Origin: Symbiodinium natans
Taxonomy: Eukaryota > Sar > Dinophyceae > Suessiales > Symbiodiniaceae
Direction: 5' to 3'
Length of the DNA stretch: 64,000 bases
Assembly (NCBI GenBank): GCA_905221605.1
Contig: CAJNDS010002102.1
Coordinates: forward strand, 529,147 to 593,146
Shown here one piece after another: positions 31,891 to 41,783 of this stretch (position 1 is its first letter; the number at the start of each line of letters is the position of its first letter). Made by a program: the position numbers and the translations under genes. The notes under the pieces are model-generated. The model had not been told where the DNA came from. It did no database searches and worked only from the letters and a program-made list of their open reading frames with translations.

Positions 31891-32079
31891 ATGATGTCAT
31901 GGGGTCACGACATGGCCAGGCTCCCCCGTGTGCTTCCAGTAGATTTCAGTCAAGTGAGCGAGATCGAAAGGCTCGTGCTGGACGTGAAGTCAGCCAATGC
32001 GGGCTTGAAGAGCAAGACCTTTACATTTGACATGCCCATGCCAAGGCTGGCAGGGCTTTATAAACAGGCACTTAGTTGA
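31891..32079 (+). CDS. Small unrecognised ORF
   Basis: 62 codons, with VDFSQVSEIERLVLDVKSAN typical of a soluble helix. It lies 360 bp after the frameshifted ORF on the same strand and could be its continuation or an exon. A 32-bp tandem duplication overlaps its end. Confidence 0.3.
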   Translation: MMSWGHDMARLPRVLPVDFSQVSEIERLVLDVKSANAGLKSKTFTFDMPMPRLAGLYKQALS

Positions 32080-32120
32080 GCATCCATGTTTATAAACAGG
32101 CACTTGGTTGAGCATCCATG
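32057..32120 (+). repeat. 32-bp tandem duplication
   Basis: TTTATAAACAGGCACTTAGT... repeated immediately with one mismatch (A to G). Confidence 0.95.
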
Positions 32121-32667
32121 CGACGAAAAAACTGTGTTTGGCACAAGGGCATGTCGCGGGCATGGTCTCCTCTGGCGTGCAGAGGCAGATCCCCCGGACT
32201 GTGTGGGTTCGTTCTAGTCTGGGGAACCTTCTGTCTCTGGACCAGGGTGCCCAGAACCCTACATCCTCCTAAACCCTAAATCCGACTCCTAAATTCTGAA
32301 TCCTAAATCCGAATCCTCCTGAATCCTACACGCTAAACCCTAAACCCTAAATCCAAATCCTACTTCCTACGTTCCTTAATCCTAAATTCCGACATCCGAA
32401 TCCTAAATCCTAGATCCTAAACTCGAAACATTAAACTACACACTAAACCCTGAATCCTAAATTCAAAGCCCCTAAGCTCTGAACCCTAAACTCTAGACCC
32501 CGAACGAACCCCAAACCCTAAACCCTGATCCCTAAACCCTAAGCCCGAAACCCAGAACCCGAAACCCTGACCCTAAACCCTAAACCCTAAACCCTAAACC
32601 CTGAGCCCTGAACCTTAAACCCTAAGCCCTAAACCCTAAACCCCGAACTCGGCCACTTGTGGCTCAG

Positions 32668-32712
32668 GTGAAAGCCGTACAGGGCCCGGCGTGCGAAGCT
32701 TCTTGGCCAGGA
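32668..32712 (+). CDS. Candidate exon
   Basis: 15 codons, VKAVQGPACEASWPG, acceptor TGTGGCTCAG, donor GTTTAG. CCCTAAA array left, TTTAGGG array right. It could be an N-terminal exon of the parvulin gene 1.3 kb downstream. Confidence 0.35.
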
Positions 32713-32904
32713 GTTTAGGGTGTAGAGTTTAGGTTTAGGGGTTTAGGGTTTAGGGTTTAGGGTTTAGGGTCTAGGGTCTAGGGTCTAGGGTTTAGGGTTT
32801 AGGGTTTAGGGTTTAGGGTTTAGTTGGTCCCGGTTTAGGTTTTGATGTTTAGGGTTTAGGTTTAGGGTTTAGGGTTTATGGTTTGAGGTTAGGGTTTAGG
32901 GTTC

Positions 32905-33000
32905 AGCATCTCAAGTTCGAGCATTTACTAGGCCAGCAGTGTGTGCCGGCAACGGAAAAAACCCACCCGCCCAAAGAATCCCATAACATTAAGAAAATCA
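32905..33000 (+). repeat. Dispersed ~95-bp repeat, copy A
   Basis: GGTTCAGCATCTCAAGT..., ACTAG, CAGCAG.GTGTG and AATCCCATAACATTA blocks in order, shared with 43912-44000 and 45596-45690. Directly preceded by TTTAGGG. Confidence 0.75.
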
Positions 33001-33708
33001 GCGTTTTTCTTAATTTCTATTCAGACGCACCAAGAGGCCAAACAATCACACACCATAAGCCCTAAACCCTAAACCCTAAACCGTGTCCAGGAACCTTGAC
33101 TTGAACAATGGGGGGGGGGGGGAAAGGGGTCAGAGGGGCCGAAATGGATCAAAACGCAAAACGGGGGCCAAACGGGTCAGACGGGTCAAAACGCCAAATT
33201 CGTGCTCAACCATGGAGGTCTAAACGTCAAATTCGTGTTTAACATTCAGGGTTATATGGTAGAGAGGTTTAGGAATTAGGATCTGGGGTTTAGGGTTAAG
33301 GGCTTGAGGTTTAGGGGTGTTTTGGGGAGTTTAGGCTTTCAGGAGTCGGCTTCTTGGATCAAGGGTTTTAGGGCCTAGGGTTCAGGTTGGTCTGGGTTTA
33401 GGGTTAGGGTTCAGGGTTTCGTAGGCCTACAAAATGGTGTACTGGGCCTCAAGGGTTCAGGTTGGAGGTTGAGGGTTCAGGGGGTTGAGGGCTTAGGGAA
33501 GTTTTCGAGTTTAGAGTATGGGGCCAGGGCCTGCGTTTCATTGTTGTGTGTCTGCGTTCGTGGCCGTGCGGTTTGAGAACAAGTTCAGCATCGACGTCAT
33601 GCAGTTGTGGGGCGTGTAGGGTTTAGGGTTTAGGGTTTAGGGTCTGGGGTTTAGGGTTTCGGGTTTAGGGTTTAGGGTTTAGGGTTTCGGGTTGCTCATG
33701 GCGCATAG

Positions 33709-33739
33709 GATTGCTGACTTCGTCGCAAGAGCTCTCAGG
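33709..33739 (+). CDS. Probable exon just upstream of the parvulin domain
   Basis: The acceptor GGCGCATAG precedes IADFVARALR, and a GC donor (GCAAGC) ends in phase 0, which matches the start of exon 33985 (VSHILL). A further possible upstream exon ends near 33600 (FENKFSIDVM, donor GTTGTG). The start codon of the protein was not identified. Confidence 0.45.
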
Positions 33740-33984
33740 GCAAGCTCTGGGTTTTTTGGCTCCAGGTTGCGCGCTTGAACACCGGACCTTAAATCAAATT
33801 GCTGGACCTCGGACCCTCTTTATTCGGGGACGCGGCCCCCAAAACCCGAGACCCGAAGCCCAAACTCAATATTGAATAGTTTGTAATTTTTGGGTACTAT
33901 AGTTCCGAAGAGACTGCAAACATTTTAATTGTTGCAAGGGTTCCAAGTTCAGTATAGAACCTCCTCCTCAGTTCGAAGCTGCAG

Positions 33985-34040
33985 GTGTCTCATATACTCC
34001 TCGAGGACGAAGACGCTGCTGCCGACGTGTTCGCGCAGCG
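33985..34040 (+). CDS. Parvulin exon 1: HILL motif
   Basis: The acceptor GAAGCTGCAG precedes VSHILLEDEDAAADVFAQ. GC donor (GCCAGG); the two leftover bases join the next exon as Arg. It covers the first beta strand, with the conserved His, and helix 1. Confidence 0.85.
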
Positions 34041-37000
34041 GCCAGGACTGAAATTTAGGGTTCAGGAGGAGGGTTTAGGGTTGAGGGTTAAGGGTTCAGG
34101 GTTCAGGGTTTAGGGTTGAGTTTCCTTTTTTGGAGTTGTATTGGGACCTGGTGATGTGTCATTTTGGGGACCTTTGACACTCCCACCTGGCGACAGAAGC
34201 GGGGCACACGTGACAGCAGAGGGGCCTCGGGTCTAAGGTTTTAGGGCTTAGGGTGGGAAACCCTAAGCCCTGAGCCCTGAACCCTAAACCGCAAACCTCA
34301 ACCCTAAACCCTGAACCCTGAACCCTGAACCCTAAACCCTAAGCCCCAAACCCTAAACCCTAAACCCTATACCCTAAACCCCAAACCCCAAGCCCTAAAC
34401 CCTAAACCCTACACCCCAAAACCTAAACCCTAAACTCAGGGCCTGAAGCCGAAAGGCCCTGAGCAAGGTGCAAGGGCAAGACCCTAAACGACTTCAAGCG
34501 CCTGGCGCGGAAGCGGTCCCTGGACGGAGCCACGGCAGTACGAGGCGCCCAAGCCCTAAATCCTAAACCCTACACCCTAAACCCTAAACCCTAAACCCTA
34601 CACCCGAAACCCTAAACCCTAAACCCTAAACCCTAAACCCTAAACCCCTAAGCCCTAAACCCTATATAAACTTGACGCGGTTGGGGTCGTTGAGGGTTCG
34701 GTATTTAGGGCTTAGGGTTTAGGGTTTTGGGGGAACCCTTAAAGCTTGAAGCCTAGGCCCTGGACCATGATCCCTTAACCCCAAACCCTAAACCCTAAAC
34801 CGTAAACCGTAAGCCCTAAACCCTAAACCCTAAACCCTAAACCCTAAACCCTAAACCCTAAACCCTAAACCCTAAACCCTAAACCCTAAACCCTAAACCC
34901 TAAACCCTAAACCCTAAACCCTAAACCCTAAACCCTAAACCCTAAACCCGAAAACCTAAACCCTAAACCCTAAACCCTAAACCCTAAACCCTAAACCCTA
35001 AACCCTAAACCCTAAACCCTAAACCCTAAACCCTAAACCCTAAACCCTAAACCCTAAACCCTAAACCCTAAACCCTAAACCCTAAACCCTAAACCTAACC
35101 CTAAACCCTAAACCCTAAACCCTAAACCCTAAACCCTAAACCCTAAACCCTAAACCCTAAACCCTAAACCCTAAACCCTAAACCCTAAACCCTAAAGCCC
35201 CTTGAAGCCCCAAGCCCTGAGCCCAAGACCCGAAACATTGAGCCTTAGACCCCAAACCCCTGGAAGGCTTCGGGTTTAGGGTTTAGGGTTTAGGGTTTAG
35301 GGTTTAGGGTTTAGGGTTTAGGGTTTAGGGTTTAGGGTTTAGGGTTTAGGGTTTAGGGTTTAGGTTTGACCCTCACCAGGATCTTCGTGCTTCACTGGGT
35401 CTGAGATATGTGGGGTGGCTTCGCGGTTGAGGGTTTAGAGTTTAGGGTTTAGAGCTGAGGGATTCGGAACTAGGGTTTAGCCCCGACTCTTCCAGAACCT
35501 GAATTCTTGGAACAAAGGAGCCAGAAAACAACATCGAGCCACCCTCAAATACATGTCGGTGGTCCTGCACTCCTCGGCGGGTCGTCCCCGAACTCAGTAA
35601 AGTTGATTGCAACAAGCTCCCTAAACCCTAAACCCTAAACCCTAAACCCTAAACCCTAAACCCTAAACCCTAAACCCTAAACCCTTAACACTTAACCCTT
35701 AAACCCTAAATCCTAAAACCGAAACCCTAAACCCTGATTCTCCCGTAGAGTTTCGACCTATATGCCCAAGTCCAAGTCCATGAAATCCTGCTTCTGCCGT
35801 GAGGCGGCGACTTGGGCGCGTCTAGGCTGCAAGGTGTTCAGGTTTAGGGTTTAGGGTTTAGGGTTTAGGGTTTAGGGTTTAGGGTTTAGGGTGTAGGGTT
35901 TAGGGTGTAGGGTTTAGGGTTTAGGGTTCAGGGTAATATGGTCCCTTGCCTCCCTTGAAGGGTTCTGACGTGCGAGCCCTTAAATTTGCATAGGGAATAT
36001 CAGGGGTATGCAAGGGGTCCCCTTTGAAGGGGTAAGTACCCTGAGAAGGAAGTTTAGGTGATACGGGTTTAGGGGTTTAGGGTTAGAGGTTGAAAACCCT
36101 AAACCCTAAACCCTAAACCCTAAACCCTAAACCCTAAACCCTAAACCCTAAACGGGGTTAGAGGTTGTGGTTGAAAGTGTAGGACTTGGGGTTGAGGCCA
36201 TCTTGGGGTCTTGAGGAGTTCAAGGCTCTTCGGGCTTGGATGTAGGGGTTTAGGGTTTAGGGGTACTCTAAACCCTGAACCCCCAAACCCCAAATCCAAA
36301 ACCCAAAACCCAAAACCCAAAACCCAAAACCCTAAACTCCAAACCCTAAACCCTACAAAGACTTTAAAAACCTCCCCAACCCTCACAGCCCCTCTCGGCT
36401 CAGGACGTCCGTCCGGGCGCCATGCCGGCGGCATTTGAGGCACCCCGGTTTCAGGGTTTAGGGTTTGGGGTTTAGGGTTTAGGATGTAGGGTTAGGGTTT
36501 TTAGGGTAAGCTAAACACTATGAACCCTAAACCCTTAAGCTCTAACCCATGGGCTTTGGTCTCCCATGCCAACTTCGCGAATGTCGACGCAGCGCTGGTC
36601 CAACACCTAAACATCCTAAACCCGAGACCCTAAACCGGAAATTTCGAGCCCTGCTCCCCCCCCCCCCCCCCCAAAAAAAAAAAAAAACACTCTCAGACCC
36701 AACCCTAAATTCTAAAGCCCAAACCCTGAACCCTAAAGCGTATAGACCCTAGACCCTAGACCCTAGACCCTAAACCCCAAACCCCAAACCCCAAACCCTA
36801 AACCCTAAACCCTAAACCCTAAACCCTAAACCCTAAACTGGTAAATTTCGCGGAGCACGTCGGTTCAACACCAACCCGCGCTAACTCCTGACACAGGGGT
36901 TGGGGGTCCATGCTTGTTTTTTGAGAGTGAACAGCCGTCTGAAGGCTCTGCGCTCCCACAGCGGCGAGCAAGCATGTCTTAGGGCTTGTTAAGGGTCAGC

Positions 37001-40000
37001 GTCCCACCGATGAGCTTCCATGAGACCGAGAGTCCCGAGAGATTCCGAAAAAATCGGTCAGCAAACCCTACCCCCCTGTAGCCTTGCCATGGCTGACCTT
37101 AACTTCCAAGTTAAACACGCGCATTTGCTCCAGTTGCACCCGCGGTTTGTAGCTGGAACCGAAAACACCATCAAACCCTTAAGTTCGACACAGTGTGTTG
37201 GGAGTGTTGTCGCTAATTTTGCAGGGCCTCTTTGCTACGAACTTTTCGGGCGGCCACAACCATGCGAAACGCATTATTTGTCATTTCTTCCTGGTTTGCG
37301 TTGGTTCGAGGCGCAAAAACGGCTAAGGTCAGTGAAAACCTTAAGTTCAACATGCGGTGTTGGAACTATTGTAGCTGGTTTTGCCAGACAGTTTTTGCTA
37401 CTAACTTTTCGGGTGCCACACCCATGCGAAATTCACTGCCTGTCATTGTTTCCTGGTATGTGATGGCTCGAGCCGAAAAATACGTCTAGGCCGGTGAAAG
37501 CCCTTAAGATCAACACCGGGCGTTGAACTTCTTGTTGCTAACTTTCTGGGGTGGTTTCTCTACTGGTTTTTTCGGCTGTCGGGTGACCGTTTTCGGTGCT
37601 GAAAATGGGCAACGTTTGCAAGGAGAATTAATTTAGGAACCGTCTTTGCTCTGTTTTTGTTTGATTTCTTTTTTTGGGTCTAGGTTAGGGTTTTGCGTTT
37701 AGGGTGTAGGGTTTAGGGTTTAGAAGCCCAACAAAGGCAAAACACGTTCGGTTAAAAAACCAAAAAAACCCAAAAACAAATAGACCTCCCCCCTGAAATC
37801 CAAGTGTCAGCTGTTTGTGGCGGTTTGCAGCTGAAAGGGTTGGGACGGTTGGTTGTTCGGGCTTAATCTGGGAGTTAAAGGTGGCTTTGGTAATGATGGC
37901 CATGGCAGTGCGGTGTGGGTGGCTTAGATCCCGAAATCGAGTGACTCTGACCCCCAAAAAAAGTTAGAGACCAGAAAAAAGTTAAGTTCAACACCGTGTT
38001 GAACCTAACTTTCCGGGTTGGAAATCCAACGTGTTTTGGCTGTTTTTCTACGTTGTTTTTGGGCTGTCGTGTGACGTGTTTCAGGGAAAAATGTGGGAAA
38101 TAAGGGTTGACAGACACGATTTGACCCCCGCGTGCTTGTAAAAACAAAAAAAAGGTCAAACGGAGTCGGTTTGTAGCCTTGCCGCCTGAAAAAACACGTA
38201 GAAAAACAGCCAAAACACGTTGGATTTCCAACCCGGAAAGTTAGGTTCAACACGGTGTTGAACTTAACTTTTTTTTTGGTCTCTAACTTTTTTTGGGGTC
38301 AGAGTCACTCGATTTCGGGATCTAAGCCACCCACACCGCACTGCCATGGCCATCATTACCAAAGCCACCTTTAACTCCCAGATTAAGCCCGAACAACCAA
38401 CCGTCCCAACCCTTTCAGCTGCAAACCGCCACACACAGCTGACACTTGGATTTCAGGGGGGGAGGTCTATTTGTTTTTGGGTTTTTTTGGTTTTTTAACC
38501 GAACGTGTTTTGCCTTTGTTGGGCTTCTAAACCCTAAACCCTAAACCCTAAACCCTAAACCCTAAACCCTAAACCCTAAACCCTAAACCCTAAACCCTAA
38601 ACCCTAAACCCTAAACCCTAAACGCAAAACCCTAACCTAGACCCAAAAAAAGAAATCAAACAAAAACAGAGCAAAGACGGTTCCTAAATTAATTCTCCTT
38701 GCAAACAGTTGTTGCCCATTTTCAGCACCGAAAACGGTCACCCGACAGCCGAAAAAGCCAGTAGAGAAACCACCCCGGAAAGTTAGCAACAAGAAGTTCA
38801 ACGCCCGGTGTTGATCTTAAGGGCTTTCACCGGCCTAGACGTATTTTTCGGCTCGAGCCATCACATACCAGGAAACAATGACAGGCAGTGAATTTCGCAT
38901 GGGTGTGGCACCCGAAAAGTTAGTAGCAAAAACTGTCTGGCAAAATCAGCTACAATAGTTCCAACACCGCATGTTGAACTTAAGGTTTTCACTGACCTTA
39001 GCCTTTTTTGCGCCTCGAACCAACGCAAACCAGGAAGAAATGACAAATAATGCGTTTCGCATGGTTGTGGATGTCCGAAAAGTTCGTAGAAAAAGAAGTT
39101 CGTAGAAAAGAGGCCCTGCAAAATTAGCGACAACACTCCCAACACACTGTGTCGAACTTCAGGGTTTTCTCTGACATTTATGGTGCTTTTGGTTCCAGCT
39201 ATAAACCGTGGGTGCAACTGGAGCAAATGCGCGTGAGCCCGCTGCAAGCGCTTAACTTGGAAGTTATGGTCAGCCATGGCAAGTCTATAGAGGGGCAGGG
39301 CTTGCTTCTGGCCAGGTTCTTCGGGAATCTGAGGCTCATGGAGGGTCACCGGCGGGACGCCGGCCCATAACAAACAGTAAAACATGTTGGTTCGCTGCTG
39401 TGGGTGTGCAGAGCCTTCAAATGGTTGTTCAGTCTAGAAAAAAGCAAGCATGCACTCCCAACCCCTATATGGGGAGTTAGCGCCGATTGGTGTCGAACTC
39501 ACCTTCCCGAAACCTGGTTCACGAAATTTACCACCCTAAACCCCAAAACCCGGATCGGAGCGCCAGGCGCTGGCCTTCGATAAGGAGTCGCCTGTGGGCC
39601 AAGCCCTGGGCCCAGTTGAGACGGAGTTCGGCTCCTTGGCTTGAGGGTTTAGGGTTTAGGGTTAGGGTTTAGGGTTTAGGGTTTAGGGTTTAGGGTTTAG
39701 GGTTTAGGGTTTAGGGTTTAGGGTTTAGGGTTTAGGGTTTAGGGTTTAGGGTTTAGGGTTTAGGGTTTAGGGTTTAGGGTTTAGGGTTTAGATTCACGGT
39801 TTAGGGTTTAGGGTGTAGGGGTTTAGGATTTAGGGTTTAGGGGTTTGGGGTTTAGGATTTACAGGTTTAGGGTTTGAGGGTTTGGGATTTAGGGTTTAGG
39901 GATTGGGGTTTATTTATGGTTTAGGGTTCTGTGTTTAGGGTTTAAAGTTTGGGGTTTGGGGTTTAGGGTTTGGGGTTTTGGGTTTATTTAGGGTCAGGGA

Positions 40001-40390
40001 TTAGGTTTTGGGTTTACGGTTTGAGGCCTAAGACTTTGCCTACAACTGCCCACCTAGCTTCAACTAGCCCCCCAAAACCGAAACCCCTAAATCCTAAACC
40101 CAGAATCCTGAATCAAAGAATGATTGTTAACCAGCTTTTGCTATAGATGCCCTACTTTGAACACCACTTATATATACCCATCAACCAGCCCCTAACCCTA
40201 AACCGCAAAACCCTAAACCCTTAACCCTGGGTTTAGGGTTTAGGGTTTAGGATTTTGGGTTGAGGGTTGAAGGTTGAGGGTTTAGGATACTGTTTTTTGG
40301 GGTTTAGGGGTTGTAGGTATAGTATGCCCCCGGATCGTAAAAGTCGCAGGTTTCCACATCCTCTGGATCCGCAAGCGAGACGGAGTTTGA
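33985..40390 (+). CDS. Parvulin-type peptidyl-prolyl cis-trans isomerase (six exons, domain complete)
   Basis: Catalyses cis-trans isomerisation of peptidyl-proline bonds. Exons: 33985-34040, 34468-34544, 35804-35817, 36404-36439, 39567-39630 and 40350-40390 (stop TGA at 40388). They sum to 288 nt, exactly 96 codons including the stop. The domain reads in order VSHILLEDEDAAADVFAQ, then ...TLNDFKRLARKRSLDG, GGDLG, DVRPGAMPAAFE, ALGPVETEFG and FHILWIRKRDGV. These match the family's HILV, DFxxLAxxxS, GGDLGxFxxGxMVPxFE and GPVxTxFGYHII blocks. The nucleophile-position Cys of E. coli parvulin and Pin1 appears to be Asp (SLDG), as in human Par14. All five internal donors are GC. The gene may continue upstream: exon 33709-33739 fits in phase. 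The total intron load is about 6.1 kb for 95 residues. Confidence 0.9.
34468..34544 (+). CDS. Parvulin exon 2: TLNDFKRLARKRSLDG
   Basis: It follows CCCTGAGCAAG and reads CKGKTLNDFKRLARKRSL then DGATAVR. GC donor (GCGCCC), with one base left over that completes the first Gly of GGDLG in the next exon. CCCTAAA tracts flank both sides. Confidence 0.85.
34800..35195 (-). repeat. Longest CCCTAAA array of the window
   Basis: About 55 heptamers with very few errors, inside the parvulin intron 34545-35803. It is immediately followed by a TTTAGGG array (35275-35370). Confidence 0.95.
35804..35817 (+). CDS. Parvulin exon 3: 14-nt microexon encoding GGDLG
   Basis: A pyrimidine-rich acceptor (CTGCTTCTGCCGTGAG) is followed by 14 nt that complete and extend GGDLG. 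The donor GC (GCGTCT) is required for phase 0 into exon 36404; the longer GT-donor alternative breaks phase. This is the family's most conserved loop. Confidence 0.8.
36404..36439 (+). CDS. Parvulin exon 4: DVRPGAMPAAFE
   Basis: The acceptor CCTCTCGGCTCAG precedes 12 codons with the conserved Met and Phe of the active-site pocket (GxM-P-FE). GC donor (GCACCC), phase 0. The intron that follows is about 3.1 kb and carries a large inverted repeat. Confidence 0.85.
36857..39505. repeat. 2.6-kb inverted repeat (foldback element) in a parvulin intron
   Basis: The left arm (36857-38060) and right arm (38190-39505) are reverse complements, nearly exact towards the centre and more divergent outside, with a centre near 38125. 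Each arm holds about three degenerate tandem units of about 162 bp starting CTTAAGTTCAACA (left arm 37178, 37340, 37503). An equivalent open frame occurs on each arm, with a 54-residue repeat (e.g. FEAQKRLRSVKTLSSTCGVG). It is probably not a gene, since frame and indels differ between the arms. Confidence 0.9.
38525..38625 (-). repeat. CCCTAAA array expanded on one arm of the inverted repeat
   Basis: About 14 heptamers where the mirror position on the other arm (37695-37722) has only about three. The flanks are otherwise matched. Confidence 0.9.
39567..39630 (+). CDS. Parvulin exon 5: FDKESPVGQ...GPVETEFG
   Basis: The acceptor CGGAGCGCCAG precedes ALAFDKESPVGQ then ALGPVETEF, with one base left over. 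GC donor (GCTCCT). GPVxTxFG is the C-terminal parvulin signature. CCCTAAA lies to the left and a long TTTAGGG array to the right. Confidence 0.9.
39645..39800 (+). repeat. TTTAGGG array following the parvulin exon 5 donor
   Basis: About 20 heptamers beginning 15 bp after the GC donor at 39631. Degenerate TTTGGGG/TTTAGGG continues to 40020. Confidence 0.95.
40350..40390 (+). CDS. Parvulin terminal exon: FHILWIRKRDGV stop
   Basis: The acceptor AAGTCGCAG is followed by GT completing Gly, then FHILWIRKRDGV and TGA. The position and sequence correspond to the last strand of the fold (FGYHIIKV) and the natural end of small parvulins. Other phases through this island are open further but do not match the family. 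Confidence 0.9.
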
Positions 40391-41391
40391 TGGGGCCAGG
40401 ACCTCAGGCAGGGCTTGGGGATACTTAGGGTTTAGGGTTTAGGGTGGGTTTAGGGATACTTTAGGGTTTGAGTTTAGGGTTCAGGGTGCCAGGCCCCAAC
40501 CCTGGAATCCTGGAATCCTGGAATCCTAAGCCTTGAGCCTTGAACCTTGAACAGACCCGAAGCCCCGCCCCAACATAATGAACCCCAAGCCCTTAGCCCT
40601 AAACCCTAAGCCCTAAGCCCTAAACCCTAAATCCTAAGCCCCAAGACCCTAAACCCTAAAACCCTGAAGCCTGTGACCCGAAACCCCAAACCCCTAAACC
40701 CCTAACCCCTAAACCCAAAAGCGCAAACCCTAACCTTATTTCTCCAAACCCCAAACCCTAGACCCTAAAACCCCAAACCTGAACCCTAAACCCCAAACCC
40801 TAAAATCCCAAACCCTGCACCCTAGGTAATTCCATGGGGTGGCCGTGGGGGCTTGCTGGGGCTGTCGTTTAGTTTAGGCTTCAGGGTTTACGGTTTAGGG
40901 TTTGGGGTTTAGGGTTTAGGGTTTCGGGTTTCGGGTTTAGGGCTCCGACCCAAGGCTGCCGGGTGTAAGGCTTAGGGGGTTTTAAGGTTGAGAGCTTCGG
41001 GTTCAAGGTGTTTTTTTGGGCTGTGCAACTCACCCTGAGAGCCCTCAAAGAGAATCCTGGAATGCCCTTAAAGGAATCACCCTCACTACAGGGGTCGGAA
41101 TATTTGCTGGTAGTATTCCCTTATGGTCCCTACATAAGTATACTATAATGGCTCCCCCCCACAGCCTTTTCTAATTGTCAAGGCCCCTATATGGCATTGG
41201 ATCATCCTCCCCCTGCCGATGCCTTGCCGAGGGCCACATCCTCTCGCTTGAGCAGGAAGCATTTGGAGCCAGAGAGAAAAATGGCCACGCCATATGCCCC
41301 AGAAACCCTCAAACCCCCAAACCCCAAACCCTAAACCCTCAACCCTAAACCCCAAGTCCAGGTTTGCTAGGAGGTGAGCGCTTGTCGACAG

Positions 41392-41428
41392 CTAAGATCC
41401 CAGAAGCACCCTACGGCACACTTTCAGG
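41392..41428 (+). CDS. Candidate exon
   Basis: Acceptor CTTGTCGACAG, reading KIPEAPYGTLS, donor GTTCGG. First good island downstream of the parvulin stop, so it may start or belong to another gene. Confidence 0.3.
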
Positions 41429-41696
41429 GTTCGGGTTTCGGGTTTATGCATTAGAGCGTTTCGGGTCTAGGGGGTGTAGGGTCCCTAAACCCTAAGCCCT
41501 TAAAGGCTTGGCCGCCTTTCCGGCTTTACTGGGCTGCTTGGGAACCGGTGCACACAGGCTTTTGGGCGCCACAGGCCTTTAGGTTTAAAGTGCTTCCGCG
41601 GTTTGGGGTTTAGGGCTTAGGTCTTCAGCGGTTTAGGGCTCAGGGTTCAGGGTTTCGGGTTTAGGGTTTAGGTTTTTCAAACGAACCTCGCGGCAG

Positions 41697-41783
41697 GTGA
41701 CAAGGGTGGCAAGGGTGGTGGCGGCCGCCGCAAGCGTGGCGGCAATCGCGGGAAGGGCGGTGGTGGCGGCGAAGGCGGTTCTT
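41697..41783 (+). CDS. Candidate exon, RGG/GGK-rich
   Basis: Acceptor CCTCGCGGCAG, donor GTTTGA. The reading is Gly/Arg/Lys-rich (DKGGKGGGGRRKRGGNRGKG...), like RGG boxes of RNA-binding proteins. The composition could also reflect simple-sequence GC repeats. Confidence 0.35.

Noticed and set aside
35373-35425. Island reading DLRASLGLRYVGWLR
   Set aside because: Lies between parvulin exons that already join as R-GGDLG in phase. Treated as intronic.
35496-35596. 34-codon open island with good AG and GTAAAG in the parvulin intron
   Set aside because: Its length (101 nt) is not a multiple of three and the protein is continuous without it. It shows that open islands alone are weak evidence.
36536-36610. 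Island reading ANFANVDAALVQHL
   Set aside because: Lies between parvulin exons 4 and 5, which join directly. No acceptor.
37020-39385. Mirror ORFs of 147 and 174 codons on the palindrome arms
   Set aside because: Located in a parvulin intron, with frame-changing differences between arms. The 54-residue repeat reflects the ~162-bp DNA unit.
40350-40431. Longer reading VSTSSGSASETEFDGARTSG through the last parvulin exon
   Set aside because: Out of frame with the parvulin. The FHILWIRKRDGV frame joins perfectly to GPVETEFG.
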